From NCBI RefSeq assembly GCF_029714205.1, contig NZ_CP121648.1, positions 6,574,501 through 6,638,500 on the forward strand: a stretch of 64,000 bases of DNA, read 5' to 3'. Positions 52,048 through 62,900 of this stretch are shown here, piece by piece. Within the stretch, counting starts at the first letter, position 1; each line of letters starts with the position of its first letter. This DNA comes from Methylobacterium sp. CB376. Its GTDB lineage: Bacteria > Pseudomonadota > Alphaproteobacteria > Rhizobiales > Beijerinckiaceae. The notes beneath the pieces are model-generated. The model was not told the DNA's origin, ran no database searches, and saw only the letters and a program-made list of their open reading frames with translations. A program made the translations under genes and the position numbers.

Positions 52048-53376
52048 CTAGGCGGAGTTGCCAGCCGCAACTCCGCCGAGCGTGCGCGGCTCCGCGCTCC
52101 CAGGGCGCGGTTCCAGGGCCCGCCAGCCGATGTCGCGCCGGTAGAACCCCTCCGGCCAGTCGATCCGCGCCAGGGCCGCGTAGGCGCGGCCCTGCGCCTC
52201 CGCGATCCCCGCGCCGGTCGCCGTCACGGCGAGCACCCGGCCGCCATCGGCCAGGAGCCGGTCGCCCTCCCGCCGCGTGCCCGCCTGGAACACCAGGGCG
52301 CCCGCCGCCTCCGCCTCGGCGAGGCCGCGGATCTCGGAGCCGCGGGTCACCGGCCCCGGATAGCCTGGCGCCGCCATCACCACGGTGAGCGCCGCCTGCG
52401 GCGACCAGGCCGGCGCGATCCCCGCGAGGTCGCCCGCCGCGGCGGCGAGGAGCGCCGGCACGAGGTCGCCCGCGAGCCGCGGCATCAGCACCTGGCACTC
52501 CGGGTCGCCGAAGCGGACATTGTACTCGATCAGCTTCGGCCCCTCCGCGGTCAGCATCAGCCCCGCGTAGAGGATGCCCCGGAAGGGCGTGCCGCGCGCC
52601 CGCATCCCGTCGAGGGTCGGCCGGATGATCCGGTCCATCACCTCGGCCTCGATCGCGGGCGTCAGGACCGGGGCGGGCGAGTAGGCGCCCATGCCGCCGG
52701 TATTCGGGCCGCGGTCGCCGTCGTGGACGCGCTTGTGGTCCTGCGCCGTGCCGAAGGCCACCGCCCGGGTCCCGTCGCAGAGGGCGAAGAAGCTCGCCTC
52801 CTCGCCGACGAGGCACTCCTCGATCACCACCTCGGCGCCGGGCTCGGCGAGCAGGCGCGCGACCGCCTCCTCGGCCTCCGGCAGCGTCTCGGCCACGACG
52901 ACGCCCTTGCCGGCCGCGAGCCCGTCCGCCTTGACGACGATCGGCGCCCCCCGCGCGCGCAGGTAGGCGAGGGCGGGCTCGGGCGCGGAGAAGCGCGCGA
53001 AGGCGGCGGTCGGGATGCCGCAGGCCGCGCAGAGCTCCTTGGTGAAGCCCTTCGAGCCTTCGAGCCGCGCCGCCGCGGCCCGCGGCCCGAAGGCCGCGAG
53101 GCCGGCCGCCTCCAGGGCGTCGACGAGGCCGGCGACCAGCGGCGCCTCCGGCCCCACCACCACGAGGTCCACCCCCTCCCGCCGGCAGAAGGCGACGACC
53201 GCCGCCCCGTCCATCACGTCGAGGTCGGGCCGGTTGGTGCCGTGCGCCGCGGTTCCGGGGTTGCCCGGCGCCACGAGGAGGCGCCGGCAGGCCGGGCTCT
53301 GCGCCAGCTTCCAGGCCAGGGCGTGCTCGCGGCCGCCGGAGCCGATCAGCAGGATCGTGAGGGAATCGGTGCGCAT
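52048..53376 (-). CDS. purD: Phosphoribosylamine-glycine ligase
   Basis: A 442-residue ATP-grasp enzyme that joins glycine to phosphoribosylamine in purine synthesis. N-terminal [17 protein letters not shown], the [14 protein letters not shown] loop, [20 protein letters not shown], and the metal/ATP signature [21 protein letters not shown] are all present. The start at ATG 53376 gives the standard N-terminus although the frame runs open upstream antisense to hemF. Divergent from hemF. Confidence 0.96.
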   Translation of the reverse strand: MRTDSLTILLIGSGGREHALAWKLAQSPACRRLLVAPGNPGTAAHGTNRPDLDVMDGAAVVAFCRREGVDLVVVGPEAPLVAGLVDALEAAGLAAFGPRAAAARLEGSKGFTKELCAACGIPTAAFARFSAPEPALAYLRARGAPIVVKADGLAAGKGVVVAETLPEAEEAVARLLAEPGAEVVIEECLVGEEASFFALCDGTRAVAFGTAQDHKRVHDGDRGPNTGGMGAYSPAPVLTPAIEAEVMDRIIRPTLDGMRARGTPFRGILYAGLMLTAEGPKLIEYNVRFGDPECQVLMPRLAGDLVPALLAAAAGDLAGIAPAWSPQAALTVVMAAPGYPGPVTRGSEIRGLAEAEAAGALVFQAGTRREGDRLLADGGRVLAVTATGAGIAEAQGRAYAALARIDWPEGFYRRDIGWRALEPRPGSAEPRTLGGVAAGNSA

Positions 53377-53500
53377 GGCCCGTCCGTGACAGAGAGTCTC
53401 GCCTGGTCCTGTAGGCGATCGGGCGGCGCGATGAAACCGCTCCCGGCCGGCTCCGCCGCGCCCCCTTGGCCGGAGGGCGGCGGTGTGGGATGACCACACC

Positions 53501-54400
53501 ATGAGCATCGACGCCTCCCTCGACCTCGACGCCCTGCGTGCGCGGGCGACCGACTGGTTCGCCACCCTGCGCGACCGCATCTGCGCGGCCTTCGAGGCCC
53601 TGGAATCGGAGGCGGCGGGCCCGTTCCATCCCGAGGCCGAGGCGCCCGGGCGCTTCGTGCGCACGCCCTGGGAGCGCACCGACCATTCGGGCGCGCCCGG
53701 CGGCGGGGGCGTGATGGCGATGCTGCGCGGGCGCGTCTTCGAGAAGGCGGGCGTGCACGTCTCGGCGGTGCACGGGGAATTCGCGCCGGAATTCCGCATC
53801 CAGATCCCGGGCGCCGCGGAGGATCCGCGCTTCTTCGCCACCGGCATCTCGCTCATCGCCCATCCCTGGAACCCGAACGTGCCGACCGTGCACATGAACA
53901 CCCGCCTCGTCGTCACCACGAAGGCGTGGTTCGGGGGCGGGGCGGACCTGACGCCGGTCCTCGACCGGCGCCGGACGCAGGAGGATCCCGACTCGGTCGC
54001 CTTCCACGAGGCCCTGAGGCGGGCCTGCGCGCGGCATCCGGGCGCCGACTACGCCCGCTACCGGACGTGGTGCGACGAGTATTTCCACCTCAAGCACCGC
54101 AACGAGCCGCGGGGCATCGGCGGCATCTTCTACGATTACCACTGGAGCGGGGACCCGGAGGCCGACCTCGCGCTCACCCGCGACGTCGGCGAGGCCTTCC
54201 TGGAGGTCTACCCGGCCATCGTCCGGCGGAACCTCTCGCAACCCTGGACGGAGGCCGACCGGCGCGAGCAGCAGGTGCGGCGGGGACGCTACGTCGAGTT
54301 CAACCTGCTCTACGACCGCGGCACGATCTTCGGGCTGAAGACCGGCGGCAACGTCGACTCGATCCTCTCCTCCATGCCCCCGACGGTGCGCTGGCCCTGA
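53501..54400 (+). CDS. hemF: Oxygen-dependent coproporphyrinogen III oxidase
   Basis: A 299-residue enzyme converting coproporphyrinogen III to protoporphyrinogen IX with O2. Signature segments are [39 protein letters not shown], the loop [18 protein letters not shown], and the C-terminal [23 protein letters not shown] at 53501 is preferred; a GTG at 53483 would add six residues. It is divergent from purD. Confidence 0.96.
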   Translation: MSIDASLDLDALRARATDWFATLRDRICAAFEALESEAAGPFHPEAEAPGRFVRTPWERTDHSGAPGGGGVMAMLRGRVFEKAGVHVSAVHGEFAPEFRIQIPGAAEDPRFFATGISLIAHPWNPNVPTVHMNTRLVVTTKAWFGGGADLTPVLDRRRTQEDPDSVAFHEALRRACARHPGADYARYRTWCDEYFHLKHRNEPRGIGGIFYDYHWSGDPEADLALTRDVGEAFLEVYPAIVRRNLSQPWTEADRREQQVRRGRYVEFNLLYDRGTIFGLKTGGNVDSILSSMPPTVRWP

Positions 54401-54518
54401 CGCGCGCCCGGCACGGCCCGCTCCCCGGCCTCGCCGTCGTCCCCCGGATGGGGCGCGGCGACGGGGAACCGCCGGGCCGGGGCTTGACCTTCCGGCCCGG
54501 CGCGCGCGTTCTTCGCGC

Positions 54519-55694
54519 ATGCTCCTGACCTTCTTCACCGAATTGCGCGCCGCCAAGGTCCCGGTCTCGCTGCGCGAGTACCTGACCCTGCTCGACGCCC
54601 TCGACCGCGACCTCGCGGGCCAGCGGGTCGAGGAGTTCTACTACCTGTCCCGCGCCGCGCTGGTGAAGGACGAGCGCCACCTCGACAAGTTCGACCGGGT
54701 CTTCGGGCAGGTCTTCAAGGGGATCGAGTCCCTGGGCGAGGCCGTCGCGCCGCAGGGCATCCCCGAGGAGTGGCTGCGCAGGCTCGCCGAGAAGCACCTC
54801 ACCGAGGAGGAGAAGCGGCAGATCGAGGCGCTCGGCTGGGACGCGCTGTTCGAGACCCTCAGGCAGCGCCTCGCCGAGCAGAAGGGGCGCCACCAGGGCG
54901 GCTCGAAGTGGATCGGCACGGCCGGCACCTCGCCCTTCGGCGCCTACGGCTACAACCCGGAGGGCGTGCGGATCGGCCAGGACGGCGACCGCAACTTCCG
55001 GGCGGTGAAGGTCTGGGACCGGCGCGACTTCAAGGACCTCGACGATGCCGAGGAGCTGGGCTCGCGCACCATGCGCCTCGCCCTGCGGCGGCTGCGCCGC
55101 TTCGCCCGCACCGGGGCGGCGGAGGAGCTCGACCTCGACGGCACCATCCGGGAGACCGCCCGGGCCGGCTACCTCGACCTGCGCCTGCGCCCGGAGCGCC
55201 GCAACGCCGTCAAGGTGCTGCTCTTCCTCGACATCGGCGGCTCGATGGACTGGCACGTCGGCCTCGCCGAGCAGCTCTTCGCGGCGGCGCGCTCGGAGTT
55301 CAAGCACTTCGCCCATTTCTACTTCCACAACTGCCCGTACGAGACGGTCTGGACCGAGAACCGGCGCCGGCACACGGAGCGCACCCCGCTCCTCGACGTG
55401 ATCCGCACCTACCCGTCCGATTACCGGGTGGTGTTCGTGGGCGACGCCTCGATGTCCCCCTACGAGATCGCCATGCCGGGCGGCTCGGTCGAGCACTGGA
55501 ACGAGGAGGCCGGGCAGGTCTGGCTCACCCGCATCCTCGATCATTTCACGAAGGCGGTCTGGCTCAACCCGGTGCCGGAGGCGCACTGGCCCTTCACGCA
55601 ATCGATCGCGATGATCCGGCAGATCGTCTCCGGGCGGATGTTCCCGCTGACGCTCGACGGCATCGACCGGGCGATGCGCGAACTGGTGCGCTGA
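54519..55694 (+). CDS. CoxE-type von Willebrand factor A domain protein
   Basis: A 391-residue protein of the COG3825 VWA/CoxE group. The N-terminal helical part (LLTFFTELRAAKVPVSLREYLTLLDALD) precedes the VWA domain, whose metal site is LLFLDIGGSMDWH, with Gly at the first Ser position of the usual DxSxS. WTENRRRHTERTPLLDVI and VVFVGDASMSPYEI follow. Such proteins usually pair with an MoxR/CoxD AAA ATPase that loads metals or remodels enzymes; no ATPase is adjacent here. Family inference only. Confidence 0.85.
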   Translation: MLLTFFTELRAAKVPVSLREYLTLLDALDRDLAGQRVEEFYYLSRAALVKDERHLDKFDRVFGQVFKGIESLGEAVAPQGIPEEWLRRLAEKHLTEEEKRQIEALGWDALFETLRQRLAEQKGRHQGGSKWIGTAGTSPFGAYGYNPEGVRIGQDGDRNFRAVKVWDRRDFKDLDDAEELGSRTMRLALRRLRRFARTGAAEELDLDGTIRETARAGYLDLRLRPERRNAVKVLLFLDIGGSMDWHVGLAEQLFAAARSEFKHFAHFYFHNCPYETVWTENRRRHTERTPLLDVIRTYPSDYRVVFVGDASMSPYEIAMPGGSVEHWNEEAGQVWLTRILDHFTKAVWLNPVPEAHWPFTQSIAMIRQIVSGRMFPLTLDGIDRAMRELVR

Positions 55695-55849
55695 GGCCCG
55701 CGGCCCCGCCGGGGGCGGGACGGCCTCGCGCTGGCCCGCGCCGGAGCGGGGCCGGCGCCGAGGCGCGCGCGAGGGGGACGGCGTGATCGCGCGGCGGCCG
55801 CGCCCCGGGCGAAGCCGCGCCCCGCCCGTCGATCGTCGTCGGGCCGGGC

Positions 55850-56170
55850 TCAGCCCTGCCGGGCCGGGGTCGTGACCTTGAGCCCGTCGAGTTCCGGCCG
55901 CACCCGGATCTGGCAGGAGAGGCGGGAATTCGGCCGCACGTCCGAGGCGAAGTCGAGCATGTCCTGCTCCATCGGCTCGGCCGGGCCCACCGCGGCCTCC
56001 CATTCCGGATCGACGTAGACGTGGCAGGTGGCGCAGGCGCAGGCGCCGCCGCACTCCGCGTCGATGCCCGGCACGTTGTTGCGGATCGCGGTCTCCATCA
56101 CGGTCGAGCCGACCTCGCCCGCGACGGTGCGGGGCGTGCCAGCGGCATCGACGTAGGTGATCTGGACCAT
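55850..56170 (-). CDS. 2Fe-2S ferredoxin (FdVI/putidaredoxin type)
   Basis: A 106-residue ferredoxin. The cluster ligands are Cys40, Cys46, Cys49 (ECGGACACATCH) and Cys86 (RLSCQIRV), the C-x5-C-x2-C-x36-C pattern of vertebrate-type ferredoxins, with an extra Cys44. It has Tyr/Asp/Glu-rich surface segments (DPEWEAAVGPAEPMEQDML). It carries one electron to P450s or Fe-S assembly. Start ATG at 56170; the open extension upstream is not similar to the family. Confidence 0.93.
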   Translation of the reverse strand: MVQITYVDAAGTPRTVAGEVGSTVMETAIRNNVPGIDAECGGACACATCHVYVDPEWEAAVGPAEPMEQDMLDFASDVRPNSRLSCQIRVRPELDGLKVTTPARQG

Positions 56171-56291
56171 CGCGCGCTCCGAACCTGTCTGCGCCGCGCG
56201 GCCTGCCCGCGGCTGCGCCTGATTGACGGCAGGCCGCCCGGAAAGCAAGCGCGCCGTTGGCCGCGCGCCGCCCGCGTCGCGCGCCGCCCGG

Positions 56292-56675
56292 TCAGGCCTC
56301 CGGGGCCCGGTCCGCGGCGCCCGCGCCGGTCGCGCCGATCCCGGCCGTCCCGATCGCCTCGGCGGTCGCCGCGATCGCCGCCAGCAGGGGAGGGAGGAGG
56401 CGGGCGGCCTCGCCCGCGTCGGCCCGCCGCAGGGCGGCGTCGAGGCGCTCCGCCAGGGCGCCGACCCGCGCCGCGCCGACCCCCGCCGCCGAGCCCTTGA
56501 GGGTGTGGGCGAGGTCGGCCCGCTCCGCGGCCGGCCGCGCCGCGTCGGCGAGGGCCGGCCCGAGCCGCGCGCATTGCGCGCGGAACAGGCCCAGCACCTC
56601 CCGGGCGAGGTCCGCGTCTCCGAAGGTCGCGCGCGCCAGCGCGGCCCGGTCGATCAGGGGCGCGAGGTCGTCCAT
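56292..56675 (-). CDS. Histidine-phosphotransfer (Hpt) domain protein
   Basis: A 127-residue single-domain phosphotransfer protein. The phosphoacceptor is His57 in LAHTLKGSAAGVGA, the canonical Hpt helix, with flanking helices at about 20-45 and 65-95. It would relay phosphate between a hybrid kinase and a response regulator. It is divergent from the giant coiled-coil gene across about 310 bp. Start ATG 56675, eight codons after the longest open start. Confidence 0.88.
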   Translation of the reverse strand: MDDLAPLIDRAALARATFGDADLAREVLGLFRAQCARLGPALADAARPAAERADLAHTLKGSAAGVGAARVGALAERLDAALRRADAGEAARLLPPLLAAIAATAEAIGTAGIGATGAGAADRAPEA

Positions 56676-56805
56676 GGCGCCTGACTCTCCCTCTCCCACG
56701 GGCTATCCACAGCGCGATGCGCGGGCCGCGCGGCGGCGCGCCCGCCTCCCGACCCCTTGCGTGCCCGTGGGATAGGCCGGGATAACGCCAAGCGCCCCCG
56801 CAATG

Positions 56806-56821
56806 GTAACCATTCGGTTAA
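56806..56821. promoter_or_regulatory. Near-consensus CtrA box between the Hpt and giant coiled-coil genes
   Basis: On the minus strand TTAA (56821-56818), 7 bases, then GTTA (56810-56807): 7 of 8 bases of the CtrA site TTAA-N7-TTAA. It is in the only AT-rich patch of the divergent promoter region. Weak support. Confidence 0.3.
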
Positions 56822-56987
56822 GGTTTTTGCGCGGGGTCGAGCGGATCGGGTATCCCGCTGGTACTCCTTGCGTCTAAGGTCCTATTGGTAAATGGCGGAA
56901 GCCTCGCGTCCGGGTCGGGCGGGGGCGGGATCCCCGGGGGCGGCCGCGGGATCCTTCGCCGGCGTTCACGGCGTAACGAGGCGTTCG

Positions 56988-59900
56988 ATGGCAACCGAGA
57001 AGAAGCTCAAGGACCCGACGGAAGCGGCGCTGTCGGCGATTGAGCAGGCCTTGAACCTGGACCAGGCGCCTGCCGGGCCCGAGGCCGGCCGGACGGAGCC
57101 GCGCCTGCCCGACGTCGAGGATGCCGACCCCCTGGCGGGCCCGCCCCGGACCGACGGCCGCCCGGCCGAGCCGGTCTTCGACGGGAGCGTGATGCCCGAG
57201 CTCGAGCGCGAGGCCCGCCGCGAGGGCGGCCTGCTGCCCCCCGACCGCTCCCTCGTCGCCAACGACGACCGCCGCGGCCTCGGCGCCATGCGCCAGAGCC
57301 TGCGGGTGAAGCCCTCGCGCACGCCCTACCTGCTCGCCATGCTGGCGGCCGCTCTCTGGCTCGCGGGCTTCGCGGCCCTCGCCTGGGGGCAGGCGAACGG
57401 CGACCTGCGCGGCTTCCTCGCCGGACTCTCGGGCCTGCAGGGCGCGGTCGGCGCCGCCGCCGTGCTGGCGCCCGTGCTGCTGTTCTTCATCGCCGCGATG
57501 CTCGCCGTGCGCGCCCAGGAGATGCGCCTCGTCGCCCGCGCCGTCGGGGACGTGGCGATCCGGCTCGCCGAGCCCGAGGCCTTCTCGACCGACGCCGTGC
57601 TGACGATGTCGCAGGCGGTCCGCCGCGAGGTCGCGGCGGTGGGCGACGGCGTCGAGCGCGCGCTCGCCCGCGCGGGCGAGCTCGAGACCCTGGTGCGCGG
57701 GGAGATCTCGACCCTGGAGCGGGCCTATTCGGACAACGAGATCCGCATCCGCGCCCTGGTCGACGAGCTCGTCGCCCAGCGCGAGGCCATCGTGGCCAAT
57801 GCCGAGCGGGTGCGCGGGGCGATCCAGGGCACGCACCAGACCCTGACCCAGGAACTCGACACCGCCGCCTCCCGCATCGTCGCGGCGGTGGACGGGGTGG
57901 GCGAGCGCGTCACCGGCTCGCTCGGCGCCCGCGGCGAGGAGATCACGGCGGCGCTCGGCCGCCGCGGGGAGGAGATCACCGCCTCCCTGGCCGAGACCGG
58001 CGAGCGCGTCGCGCAGGCGGTGTCCGGCGAGGGCGACGGGCTCGTCCAGCGCCTCGCCGCGACGGGCGAGACCGTCAAGGCCGGCCTCGGCGAGGCCGGC
58101 GACGCGCTCGCGGCCACGCTCCAGGCGCGGACCGAGGCGGTCACGCAGGCGATCGGCCACACGAGCGGGCTCCTCACCGCGGCCCTCGCCGACAGCGCGG
58201 GCGAGGTCGCCCGCGTGCTCGGCGAGACCGGCTCGGGGGTGATCGAGGCGCTCAACCGGGAGGGCGAGCAGGTGCGCGAGACCTTCGCGCGCTCGGCCGC
58301 CACCCTGGAGGAGCGCCTGCTCGCCCGCGGCGAGGACCTGACCACGCGCTTCGCCGAGACCGGCAACGCCATCACCCACCGCTTCGCCGCCTCGGGCAGC
58401 GCGCTCGCCGCCCATCTCGACGACCGCTCGGTCGCCCTGCGCGAGGAGATCGAGGGGGCCGGCACCCGCGTCGTCGAGGCGCTGGAGCGGAGCGGCCGCG
58501 AGGCGAGCGGCGCCCTCGGGTCGACCAGCGACGCGGTGCTCGACGCCTTCGCGGCCCGCGCCGCGCGGCTGCGCGAGGAGGTCGCCGCCCTGGTCGAGGA
58601 GGCCGCCCAGGCGATCGGCGTGCACGCCGCCGACCTGTCGGGCCGCCTGGAGGACACGATCGGCCGGGTCGAGCAGGCCATCGTCGTGCATGGCGGCGCC
58701 CTGGAGCGCGGCCTCGCCGAGGGCGGCGACCGCTTCGCCGGCCTGATGGCCGAGCGCGCGGCGAGCGCCGCCGCCTCCTTCGCGGGCGCCACCGAGTCCC
58801 TGCAGAATTCCCTCGACGGGCGCACCGGTGCGGCGATCGCGGCCCTGCGCCGGACCGCCGAGGAGATCGGGCGCGAGATCGACGCCCGCGCCGCCGAGGC
58901 CGAGGAGGTCTTCCGCCGCGCGGCCGAGACCGCCGCCGGGGCGGTGGGGGCCCGCACGGAGACGGCCGCGGAGGCGATCCGCGCCGCCGGCAGCGGCACC
59001 GCCGAGACGGTCGGGGCGAGCGCCGCGGCGGCGGTCGAGGCCTTCCGCCGCGCCGCCCGGGAGGGCGCCGAGGCCGCGACCGCGTCCGGGGCCGAGGCCG
59101 TCGAGGCCTTCCGCCTCGCGCTGGCCGGGATCTCCGGCGAGCTCGACACCCGGGCCGCGGAGGCGGCCGAGACCATGCGCCGCGCGGCCGAGGACGCCAC
59201 CGGGGCGCTGGGCACCCGCACGGTCGAGGCCGCACAGGTCTTCCACCGCACCGTGGAGGCGACCGGCACCGAGCTCAACGCCCGCGCGGCCGAGGTGGTG
59301 GACGTGCTGCGCCGCTCGGCCGAGACGGTCGCGCAGGCGATCGGCGCCCGCACGGCCGAGAGCGTCGACCTCGCCCGCCTGAGCGCCGAGGATCTCGCCG
59401 CCGCCTTCGAGGCCACGAGCGGGGCCGCGGCCTCCCGCGTCCTCGGCGCGGCCGAGGAGAGCACCCGGATGCTCCACGCCCGGGCCGACGCGACCGATGC
59501 GCAGCTGCGCGAGGCCCTCGGCCGCATCGAGGCCGCCGCCGAGGCGGTGGCGCACGCGGCCGCCTCGGCGACCGGCGACCTCGACGCGCGCCTCGGCGGC
59601 GCGGCCGCCGAGCTCGCCCAGGCGGCCGAGACGGCGCGCGGGCAGATCGGCGCCACCGTGCAGGAGACCGACGCGGCCCTGCGCGAGACCCTCGACGGGA
59701 TGGTGCTGCGGGCGCGCGACGCCGCCTCGGTGATCGCCCGCACGGCCGAGACGGCGGCCGGGGCGGTGGATGCGCGGCTCGCGGGAGCGGCGGAGGCGTT
59801 CCTGCGGGCGGCGGAGGCGGCCGAGGGGCGGGTGACCGCGCGCACGGCGCAGACCGACGCGGCCCTGCGCGGCGCGGTCGAGACCCTGGCGGCCCGGGCC

Positions 59901-62900
59901 GAGGACGCCGCGGCGGCCATCCTCCAATCGGCCGAGACGGCGGCCGGGACGGTGGATACGCGCCTCGCGGGGGTCGCGGAGGCGTTCCTGCGGGCGGCGG
60001 AGGCGGCCGAGGGGCGGCTGGCCTCGCGCACGGCGCAGACCGACGCGGCCCTGCGCGGCGCGGTCGAGGCCCTGGCGACCCGGGCCGAGGCGGCCGCGGC
60101 GGCGCTCGCCGGCGCGGCGGATTCGGCGACCGGCGACCTCGACGCGCGCCTCGGCGGCGCGGCCGCGCAGCTCGCCCAGGCGGCCGAGACGGCGCGCGGG
60201 CAGATCGGCGCCACCGTGCAGGAGACCGACGCGGCCCTGCGCGAGACCCTCGACGGGATGGTGCTGCGGGCGCGCGACGCCGCCTCGGTGATCGCCCGCA
60301 CGGCCGAGACGGCGGCCGGGGCGGTGGATGCGCGGCTCGCGGGAGCGGCGGAGGCGTTCCTGCGGGCGGCGGAGGCGGCCGAGGGGCGGGTGACCGCGCG
60401 CACGGCGCAGACCGACGCGGCCCTGCGCGGCGCGGTCGAGACCCTGGCGACCCGGGCCGAGGACGCCGCGGCGGCGCTCGCCCGCGCGGCCGAGACGGCG
60501 ACCGGGAGCCTCGACGCGCGCCTCGGCGGCGTCGCCGCGCAGTTCTCGCAGGCGGCCGAGGCGGCCCGCGGGCAGATCGGCGCCCAGGCGCAGGAGACCG
60601 ACGCGGCCCTGCGCGAGGCGGTGGAATTCGTGGTCCTGCGGGCGCGGGACGCCGCGGTGGCGATCGCCCGCTCGGCCGAGATGGCGACCGGCACGGTCGA
60701 CGCGCGCATCGGCAGCGTCGCCTCCGCCTTCGCCCAGGCGGTCGAGGCCGCCACCGGCAGCCTCGACGGGAAGATGGCCGCGGCGACGACCGCGCTGCTC
60801 GGCACCGCCGACATGGTCGGGGCGCGGCTCGACGAGCGCACCGCGCAGGCCGACGAGCGCCTGCGCCGCGCGGTCGAGGCCCTGGCGGAGCGCAGCGAGG
60901 CGGCGGCCTCCGCCCTGGCGCACTCCGCCGAGAATGCGGCGGGCGCGGTCGATGCGCGCTTCGCCGGGCTCGCCGAGAGCTTCCTGCGGGCCGCCGACGA
61001 GGCGGGCCGGCGGGTGAGCGCCCGCACGGAGGAGGCCGACGAGGGCCTGCGCCGGGCCCTCGACGGGCTGGCCGCGCGGGCGGAGGCCGTGGCGGCCGCG
61101 ATCGCGGCGGCGGCGGAGAGCGCGACGGGCGGGCTCGACGGCCGGGTCGAGGCGGTCGCCGCCTCCCTGGTCGGCGCCGCGGACGAGATGGGCGCGCGGC
61201 TCGGCCGGCGCGCCGCGGAGGCCGACGAGGCCCTGCGCCGCTCGGTCGAGGTGCTGGCGGCCCGCGCCGAGGAGGCGGCCGGCGCGATCGCCCGCTCGGC
61301 CGAGACCGCGACCGGCGCGGTCGATGCCCGGCTCGCCGGCGTCGCCGAGGCCTTCCTGCAGGCCGCCGAGGCGGCCGAGACCCGGGTGGCGGCCCGGTCC
61401 GGCGAGGCGGACGCGACCCTGCGCCGCTCCGTCGAGTCCCTGGCCGAGCGGGCCGAGACCGCCGCGGCCGCGATCGGGCAGGCGGCCGAGGAGATCGGCC
61501 GCGAGCTCACGGCCCGGATCGGCACCGTCGAGACCGCCTTCGGCGGCAGCGGGCGCGACGTCGTGGCGCTGATCGGCCAGCACGCGGACGAGACCCAGGC
61601 CCGGCTCGCCGGTGTCGGGCGCGACATCGTGCTCGCCGTGACGAGCCAGGGCGCGCGCGTCAACGACGCGCTGGTGCGCACCGGGGAGACCCTGGCGAGC
61701 ACCGCCGAGACGAGCGGCAAGGCCCTCGACGAGGTGCTGACGAACCGCCTCGCCGCCCTGCAGGACCTGATCGCCCGCGGCGACATCCTGGCCGACCGGA
61801 TCTCCCGCGACACCGGCGCGATCTCCGAGACCGTGGTGAGCCGGCTCGAGGAGATCGACCGGGTCATCACCGTGGAGGGCCGCGCCGTCGCCGACCGCAT
61901 CGCGGAGCGCACCCGCGAGGCGAGCGACCTCGTCGAGACCCGGCTCGGCGCCCTGGAGGAGCGCTCGGCCAAGCGCACCGCCGAGCTCAGCGCGAGCTTC
62001 GACAGCCTGGTCGGGCAGGTCGACAAGCATCTCGGCGCCCGGGCGACCGCCCTCAACGAGGCCCTGATCGTGCGGGCGGGCGAGATCGCCCGCGCCATGG
62101 CGGAGGGCGGGCGCGAGGTCGCCCAGGCCCTCGACGCCCGCGCCGACGAGCTCGCCCGGGCGGTCACCGCCCAGATCCAGGCGATGAGCGACGCGCTCGG
62201 CGCCCGGGCGGGCGAGATCGGCGGCGCGTTCGGCCGCCGGACCGAGGAGCTCGCCGCCCGCCTGGACGAGGGCGCGGCCCGCTTCGACGAGCGCGTGCTC
62301 GCCCGCCTGGACGGCGTCGCGGCGGCCCTCGACGCGCGCAGCCGCGTGATCGAGGAGGCGTTCGGCGGCCAGGCCCAGGAGATCCTGCGCCAGGTCGAGG
62401 CGCGCACCCGCGCCCTCGACGAGGAGCTCGGCCGGCGCGCCCGCGACCTCGTCGACTTGGTCGAGCACCACGGCGGCGCGGCGAGCCGCGACCTCGCCGG
62501 GCAGGGCGAGGCGATCCGCGCCGCCTTCGAGACCGGCGCCGAGAGCCTCTCGCGCCTCGTGGAGGAGCGCGTCGCCGCCCTGGCGGCCGGGCTCGACGAG
62601 CGCCGCCGCCTGATCGAGGACACGTTCGGGGCGAGGACCCAGGAGGTCCTGGGCGAGATCGAGGCGCGCACCCGCGCCCTCGACGAGGAGCTCGGCCGGC
62701 GCACGCGCGACCTCGTCGGCTTCGTGGAGACCCATAGCGGCGCGGCGAGCCGCGACCTCGCCGGGCATGCCGAGGCGATCCGCGCCGCCTTCGAGGGCAG
62801 GGCGGAGGGCCTCTCGCGCCTCGTGGAGGAGCGCACCGCCGCCCTGGCGGCCGAGCTCGACGAGCGCGGCCGGGCGATGTTCGGCACGGTCGGCCAGCGG

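Noticed and set aside
53377..53919. N-terminal extension of PurD by 181 residues
   Set aside because: The extension is antisense to hemF; the standard PurD N-terminus begins at ATG 53376.
59565..61500. CRISPR-like array
   Set aside because: The repeats are 186 bp, in frame, and encode continuous helix; there are no short repeats with unique spacers and no cas genes.
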